A stretch of 33,381 bases of DNA, from the NCBI GenBank assembly GCA_027859195.1, contig JAQIBF010000003.1, positions 1-33,381 of the forward strand. Reading direction: 5' to 3'. This document shows, piece after piece, positions 31,851 through 33,381 of the stretch. A model generated the notes under the pieces. The model ran no database searches, was not told the DNA's origin, and worked only from the letters and a program-made list of their open reading frames with translations. This stretch comes from Helicobacteraceae bacterium. GTDB taxonomy: Bacteria > Campylobacterota > Campylobacteria > Campylobacterales > Sulfurimonadaceae. Made by a program: the position numbers and the translations under genes. Each line of letters begins with the position of its first letter. The first letter of the stretch is position 1.

Positions 31851-32188
31851 ATGATGTTGAGGTTTTAGATGATCTTTCTCCTTTTCATCCACTGAAATTT
31901 CATTCTCATTATTTTGTAACATCCGGGTAAAAGAGAGATTTGTAGCTTTTATTTATGTTACTTTACTTCTCAAAACTAAGCTCCCAGCTTAGTTCCTTAA
32001 CAGGAGATATCGTCTTCGGGATCACTTCTGCACAACTTACACCAAATCTGCAACTTATAAGAGATCTTAGCGAGCTTTACAGTACTTTTTTTATTTCATA
32101 AATCTTACCCTCATACAATTTTAACGTCCTGTTAGATATAATCGCGTCATAAATACTGGCCTGAAACAGGGCTTTCAAAGATAGAAAT
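31851..32188 (+). other. Gap before alaS with a partial element copy
   Basis: No convincing gene is present. It holds a perfect 9-bp hairpin AACTAAGCT/AGCTTAGTT (31974-31994) and a fragment at 32028-32057 (GCACAACTTACACC, then AAATCTGCAACTT). The fragment matches the 3' half of the element after trxA. A T-run follows at 32085-32091. The alaS promoter lies at the right end, with a small CCTG/CAGG hairpin at 32160-32170 in its leader. Confidence 0.5.
32137..32142 (+). promoter_or_regulatory. -10 box of alaS
   Basis: TATAAT is followed by CGCGTC, a GC-rich discriminator like those at rpmE and rpsB. It lies 46 nt upstream of the ATG; no clear -35 box is seen. Confidence 0.5.
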
Positions 32189-33381
32189 ATGGATATTAGA
32201 AAAGCATTTTTAGAATATTTTGAAGCAAAAGGGCATGCAAGAGTTGCAAGTGCCCCACTTGTCCCGGATGACGCAACACTTCTGTTTAACAATGCAGGTA
32301 TGGTTCCGTTTAAATCAATTTTTACGGGAGAGATACCACGCCCTGAGAACCCGCGTGCGACCTCTTGTCAGACCTGCCTTCGTGCAGGCGGTAAACATAA
32401 TGACCTCGAAAACGTGGGACATACAGCGCGTCATCACACGTTTTTTGAGATGCTTGGTAATTTCTCTTTTGGTGATTATTTTAAAGAAGAGGCGATTGCG
32501 TACGCCTGGGAATTTATTACTGAAGAGCTTGAGTTTCCGGTAGAAAAGTTGTGGGTAACCATCCATGACACTGATGATGAAGCCGAAGAGATCTGGAAAA
32601 AGTATGTCGCTGCCGATCGTATTATGCGTTTGGGTGACAAAGATAACTTCTGGCAGATGGGTGATACGGGTCCGTGCGGTCCTTGTTCAGAGATCTTTTT
32701 TGACCAGGGTGCTGAGAATTTCAGCGGTCCGGAAGACTATATGGGTGGCGAGGGTGACCGTTTCCTAGAGATCTGGAACCTTGTGTTCATGCAGTATGAG
32801 CGTTCAAAAGACGGCACACTGACGCCTCTTCCTAAGCCGTCAATCGACACAGGTATGGGACTCGAACGTGTTATTGCTGTTAAAGAGGGTGCCCTCAGCA
32901 ACTACGACACCTCTATGTTTATGCCGATGATCAATAAGGTCGAAGAGTTCACAGGTAAAAAGTATGTGTACAAAACAGGTGCTTCGTATCGTGTTATTGC
33001 CGATCATATTCGTACTGCTGTTTTCTTACTTGCTCAGGATGTGAACTTCTCCAATGAAGGTCGCGGCTATGTTCTTCGCCGTATCTTACGCCGTGCGGTT
33101 CGTCACGGATACCTTCTTGGTCTGCATGAAGCCTTTATGTACAAGATCGTTGACATTCTGGTTGCGCAAATGAAAGATGTTTACCCTTACCTTGAAACAA
33201 AGGCCGAGGCTGTTAAAACACAGATACAGCTGGAAGAAGAACGTTTTTTCAAAACGATCGCTTCGGGCATTGAGCTTTTCAATGCAGAGTTGGTCAATAC
33301 AAAAGAGACGTTTAGCGGTGAAGTGGCGTTTAAACTTTATGATACCTTCGGTTTCCCGCTGGATCTGACAGAAGATCTGCT
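32189..33381 (+). CDS. alaS: Alanyl-tRNA synthetase, N-terminal part (cut by window end)
   Basis: AlaS charges tRNA-Ala. About 397 N-terminal residues are inside the window and the frame runs off the right edge. The class II core is clear: [67 protein letters not shown] and [11 protein letters not shown]. The tRNA-recognition part with [16 protein letters not shown] follows. The ATG at 32189 gives the family N-terminus. Confidence 0.98.
   Translation, partial: MDIRKAFLEYFEAKGHARVASAPLVPDDATLLFNNAGMVPFKSIFTGEIPRPENPRATSCQTCLRAGGKHNDLENVGHTARHHTFFEMLGNFSFGDYFKEEAIAYAWEFITEELEFPVEKLWVTIHDTDDEAEEIWKKYVAADRIMRLGDKDNFWQMGDTGPCGPCSEIFFDQGAENFSGPEDYMGGEGDRFLEIWNLVFMQYERSKDGTLTPLPKPSIDTGMGLERVIAVKEGALSNYDTSMFMPMINKVEEFTGKKYVYKTGASYRVIADHIRTAVFLLAQDVNFSNEGRGYVLRRILRRAVRHGYLLGLHEAFMYKIVDILVAQMKDVYPYLETKAEAVKTQIQLEEERFFKTIASGIELFNAELVNTKETFSGEVAFKLYDTFGFPLDLTEDL

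Noticed and set aside
31827-31922. 31-codon minus-strand frame beginning MLQNNENEISVDEK
   Set aside because: It looks protein-like, but it ends inside the structured element, has no ribosome-binding site and no recognised similarity. It may be the end of a lost gene.

Overview
The window looks like chromosomal DNA from a Campylobacterota (epsilonproteobacterial) organism, most like the Sulfurimonas group. Pointers are the moderately AT-rich sequence, -10 boxes preceded by T-rich tracts with weak -35 boxes, a DUF3373-type outer-membrane protein, and gene orders I recall from Campylobacter jejuni and Helicobacter pylori (rsmE-rpmE-rsmI, aminotransferase-hom, yraN-trxA-trxB, rpsB-tsf-ABC ATPase). 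These assignments come from reading the sequence and from memory, not from a search.

Layout. 1-8.8 kb: moeA on the minus strand, then on the plus strand a small membrane protein gene, rsmE, rpmE, rsmI, rlmB, a membrane-anchored gene of RodZ-like layout, a secreted-protein gene, an AlaC-type aminotransferase and hom. 8.8-16.3 kb: a stand-alone cysteine-type formate dehydrogenase alpha gene sits between hom and yraN, followed by trxA, trxB, dapB, purF and a radical-SAM gene. 16.5-20 kb: ilvE, an SPFH protein, hisIE and a truncated haemoglobin (minus). 20.1-23.4 kb is the accessory part: an aldehyde dehydrogenase, a DUF523 gene with a decayed partial duplicate, and a GIY-YIG nuclease gene, all interleaved with long palindromic repeats. 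23.4-33.4 kb: dedA, bcp, a porin-like gene (minus), rpsB-tsf, a 305-bp MITE-like element, a LolD-like ATPase, a degenerate phospholipase-D-fold protein (minus), a receiver-domain protein, gmk and the 5' part of alaS.

Most genes are housekeeping: translation and rRNA modification (rpmE, rpsB, tsf, alaS, rsmE, rsmI, rlmB), amino-acid synthesis (hom, dapB, ilvE, hisIE, aminotransferase), purine synthesis (purF, gmk) and thiol redox or peroxide defence (trxA, trxB, bcp). moeA and the formate dehydrogenase are linked by function, because the dehydrogenase needs a molybdopterin cofactor.

The least ordinary content is non-coding. (1) A family of 99-nt and 97-nt multi-hairpin repeats flanks the GIY-YIG gene. 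Copies differ by paired changes that keep the stems, and the repeats supply the C-terminal codons of two genes; this resembles a REP/RAYT arrangement with a GIY-YIG nuclease as the candidate mobilising enzyme. (2) A structured element of about 110 nt starts exactly at the stop codons of trxA and gmk, with a partial copy before alaS. (3) A 305-bp multi-hairpin element with about 20-bp terminal inverted repeats and TTAA flanks lies between tsf and the ABC gene. (4) Three genes have a -10 box only 6-7 nt before the start codon, which predicts leaderless mRNAs.
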